Position numbers and translations under genes: made by a program. A stretch of 6,890 bases of DNA from Alphaproteobacteria bacterium (GTDB lineage Bacteria > Pseudomonadota > Alphaproteobacteria > Rhizobiales > Devosiaceae). Positions 5,342-6,890 of this stretch are shown here, piece after piece. The notes beneath the pieces were generated by a model. It was given only the letters and a program-made list of their open reading frames with translations. It did not search any database and was not told the DNA's origin. Location of the stretch: positions 1 through 6,890 of the forward strand of contig JAHJOS010000577.1 in NCBI GenBank assembly GCA_018820005.1, written 5' to 3'. The stretch's first letter is position 1; every line of letters begins with the position of its first letter.

Positions 5342-6262
5342 ATGTTGTTGCGTGCCCTTGCCAGCCTTGCCGTCGCCATTGCGCTCACGGCCCTGCCCGC
5401 CGCCGCCCGGGAGGTGACCCATGCCATGGGCAGCACCGAAGTACCCGACCAGCCGCTGCGCGTCGTGATCCTGACCAATGAGGGCACCGAGGCGCTGCTG
5501 CATCTGGGCGTGGTGCCGGTGGGTGCGGCGCAGAGTTGGGACGCCGACCCGCTCTATGCGCATCTGCAGCCGCTGCTGGGCGATGCGGTGTCGCTGGGGA
5601 CCGAGACGGCGATCAATCTCGAGCTGGTGGCGGCGCTGGAGCCGGATTTGATCATCGGCTCCAAGGTGCGGCAAGAGAAGATATATAGCCAGCTCTCGGC
5701 CATCGCCCCCACGGTGATGTCGGAGACGCTGGGCGCGACGTGGCTGGAGAACTACCAGTTCTATGGCACGGTGCTGGGCCTGGGCGAGCAAGCCAGGGCC
5801 AATGTGGCGGCACTTGAGGCGCGCGCTGATGCGCTGGCGACGGCCATTGGCGAGGGCGTTAAAGACGAAATCTCCATGGTGCGCTTCTCGCCGGCACGGG
5901 TGCGCATCTACCAAAAGGCCAGCTTCCCTGGCGTGGTGCTGGACCTGGTGGGCTTTGCCCGTCCACCGGCGCAGGACAAGGACCAGACTTTCGAGGAGGT
6001 GACCAAGGAGCGCATTCCGGACATGGCCGGCGATCGCATCTTCTATTTCTCTGCCGACAATGATGCACAGGACGACGAGGCCAATCTCGACGACTGGCTG
6101 GCCGACCCGCTGTGGCAGACGCTGGAGGCGGTGAAGACCGGGCGGACGCAGCGCGTCAGTGAATTGGCCTGGAACGCCGGCGGCGGCATCTATTGCGCCC
6201 ATATGATGCTTGATGACCTGGCCGAAATCTATGGCGTCACTCTGCCGCCCGTCGCATCCTGA
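5342..6262 (+). CDS. Iron-siderophore ABC transporter periplasmic binding protein 2 (FecB type, paralogue)
   Basis: This is a second soluble binding protein of 306 residues, starting 48 bases after the first. The signal peptide ends at LPAAA (cleavage after about residue 22) and has no lipobox. By eye roughly half of the mature residues match binding protein 1, in shared blocks: THAMG (26-30), LTNEGTEALL (44-53), PDLIIG (101-106), RQEKIY (110-115), QLSAIAPTVMSE (117-128), KERIPD (222-227) and DWLADPLW (251-258). This points to a tandem duplication. The lobes differ in the likely ligand-facing segments, for example YKDTFAG in protein 1 against QKASFPG here, and WNTAGGYIAAN against WNAGGGIYCAH, which gives a lone cysteine C285. 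The ribosome binding site is weak (GAAAGA, 5330-5335). No permease or ATPase accompanies it, so it probably feeds the same transporter, perhaps with a different chelate or affinity. Confidence 0.92.
   Translation: MLLRALASLAVAIALTALPAAAREVTHAMGSTEVPDQPLRVVILTNEGTEALLHLGVVPVGAAQSWDADPLYAHLQPLLGDAVSLGTETAINLELVAALEPDLIIGSKVRQEKIYSQLSAIAPTVMSETLGATWLENYQFYGTVLGLGEQARANVAALEARADALATAIGEGVKDEISMVRFSPARVRIYQKASFPGVVLDLVGFARPPAQDKDQTFEEVTKERIPDMAGDRIFYFSADNDAQDDEANLDDWLADPLWQTLEAVKTGRTQRVSELAWNAGGGIYCAHMMLDDLAEIYGVTLPPVAS
5472..5500 (+). repeat. 29-base direct repeat, copy 2 (in binding protein 2)
   Basis: This is an exact copy of 4512-4540, in the same reading frame, encoding the same N-lobe segment of the paralogous binding protein. 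Confidence 0.85.
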
Positions 6263-6264
6263 GC

Positions 6265-6890
6265 ATGGCGCAGTTCTGCACCGATATTGCCCGGGCCTGC
6301 GGCGAGCCACTGGCAGGCACGGGTGCGCTGGCCGAGCGCCATTTGTTCCTGCGCTGGCCCAAGGGTAAATGGCGGCGGCCGCGCTACGAAGCCGCCGATC
6401 TCGACCCCGCGGTGCGGGCGGCAATGATTGACGCCATCGCGCACGGCAACTATGTGGGCCTGTTCGCCAACGATGGGTCGGAACTGGAACTGGTGAGTTT
6501 TCCGGACGGCGTGCGCCTCCTGCCGCGTGATGCGGCGCATGCGGCCGAGCTGATCGCCGCCTGGGGCCAAGGCACGCCCCTGCCCGGCATCGCCATCGGC
6601 CACCGGGTTATCCTGTGCTGCACCGACGCCAAGACAGATGCGTGCTGCGCGCGTTACGGGTTTGGCATCTACAAGGCCATGGCCGAACAGGCGCCTGCGC
6701 TGGGCCTTGAGGTGCTGCAGGTCACCCATATCGGCGGCTGCCACTTTGCCCCTTCGGTGATCGTGATGCCGGAGCGCCGTCGCTATGGACGGCTGACGCC
6801 GGAGATGGTGGGGGATTTTCTGGCGGCCATTGCCGGGGAACGGCTCTATTTGCCGGCCTATAAGGGCGACCCCAGCCTCGGCGAAATGGA
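6265..6890 (+). CDS. Sucrase/ferredoxin-like (Apd1-type) [2Fe-2S] protein, partial at the right edge
   Basis: The frame is open from the ATG at 6265 to the window end, 208 codons, with no stop yet. The sequence fits the sucrase/ferredoxin-like family, thioredoxin-fold [2Fe-2S] proteins whose name is historical and not a sign of sucrose cleavage. Landmarks are FCTDIARACGEPLAGTG (4-20), LCCTDAKTDACCARYG (117-132), VTHIGGCHFAPSVIVMP (153-169) and YGRLTPEMV (174-182). By comparison with yeast Apd1, the expected cluster ligands are a cysteine pair nine apart (C119 and C128) and an HxxxH pair. The second histidine is replaced: HIGGC (H155, C159), with H160 just after. The gene starts two bases after the stop of binding protein 2, so it is in the same operon and probably translationally coupled. 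That placement suggests an iron-uptake redox role, such as reductive release of iron from the imported chelate in the cytoplasm. The role is inferred, not shown. Confidence 0.85.
   Translation, partial: MAQFCTDIARACGEPLAGTGALAERHLFLRWPKGKWRRPRYEAADLDPAVRAAMIDAIAHGNYVGLFANDGSELELVSFPDGVRLLPRDAAHAAELIAAWGQGTPLPGIAIGHRVILCCTDAKTDACCARYGFGIYKAMAEQAPALGLEVLQVTHIGGCHFAPSVIVMPERRRYGRLTPEMVGDFLAAIAGERLYLPAYKGDPSLGEM

Noticed and set aside
4360..5487. Two minus-strand frames (4360-4704 and 5227-5487) that resemble each other and look like a small conserved family
   Set aside because: Their similarity is only the reverse-strand echo of the duplicated 5' ends of the two binding-protein genes. Neither has supporting features of its own.
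1440..6262. Vitamin B12 (BtuCDF) or haem (HmuTUV) importer as the identity of the transport locus
   Set aside because: These share the same permease fold, but the binding proteins and the ATPase look closest to the FecB/FecE type. No cobalamin or haem genes are seen nearby, so the ferric-chelate call is preferred, though not proved.
4646..6424. Open frame of 592 codons on the minus strand across both binding-protein genes
   Set aside because: It is antisense to two clear FecB-type genes with signal peptides and family motifs. Its His/Arg/Gln-rich composition is typical of the opposite strand of GC-rich genes, and it has no recognisable domain.
6265..6890. Sucrose-degrading enzyme, as the family name suggests
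   Set aside because: There is no glycosidase motif. The Cys and His pattern is that of a thioredoxin-fold [2Fe-2S] protein, and the family name is historical.

Overview
This 6.9 kb window is GC-rich, tightly packed bacterial DNA. Long antisense reading frames on both strands are a by-product of the GC bias. The gene content and a TGA-N9-TCA (RirA-type) box in the iron-uptake promoter region suggest an alphaproteobacterium, plausibly of the Hyphomicrobiales (Rhizobium/Devosia-like). That placement is inference from style and motifs, not from a marker gene.

Left part (1-1405). The window opens inside a PotA-like ABC transporter ATPase, read leftwards and cut by the window edge. Facing it is a GntR/FCD-family regulator (680-1405). 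The 260 bp between them is a rich regulatory region. It holds a well-spaced candidate sigma-54 (-24/-12) promoter for the ABC gene and three inverted repeats nearer the regulator. One of these, ATTGTATGCAAT, resembles a classic GntR/FCD operator. The simplest reading is a regulator that controls itself and/or the neighbouring uptake operon, with sigma-54 linking uptake to nitrogen or carbon status.

Middle and right part (1440-6890). A ferric-siderophore-type uptake locus fills the rest. Leftwards from about 4265 run two FecCD-type permeases and a FecE/FepC-type ATPase, overlapping by 4 and 11 bases. Rightwards from 4373 run two tandem FecB-type periplasmic binding proteins, clearly paralogous, then a sucrase/ferredoxin-like (Apd1-type) predicted [2Fe-2S] protein that runs off the right edge. 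The two arms share one roughly 100 bp divergent promoter region, in which the candidate iron operator overlaps the likely core promoter elements of both directions.

How it may work together. Two binding proteins could feed the same permease pair and ATPase, widening the range of ferric chelates accepted. The [2Fe-2S] protein, two bases downstream of the second binding protein, is a good candidate for the cytoplasmic reductase that releases iron from the imported chelate. It carries HxGGC where the family normally has HxGGH, so one of the two expected histidine cluster ligands is replaced by cysteine. This is the most unusual biochemical feature in the window. No outer-membrane receptor, siderophore biosynthesis gene, RNA gene, insertion sequence or CRISPR array is visible.
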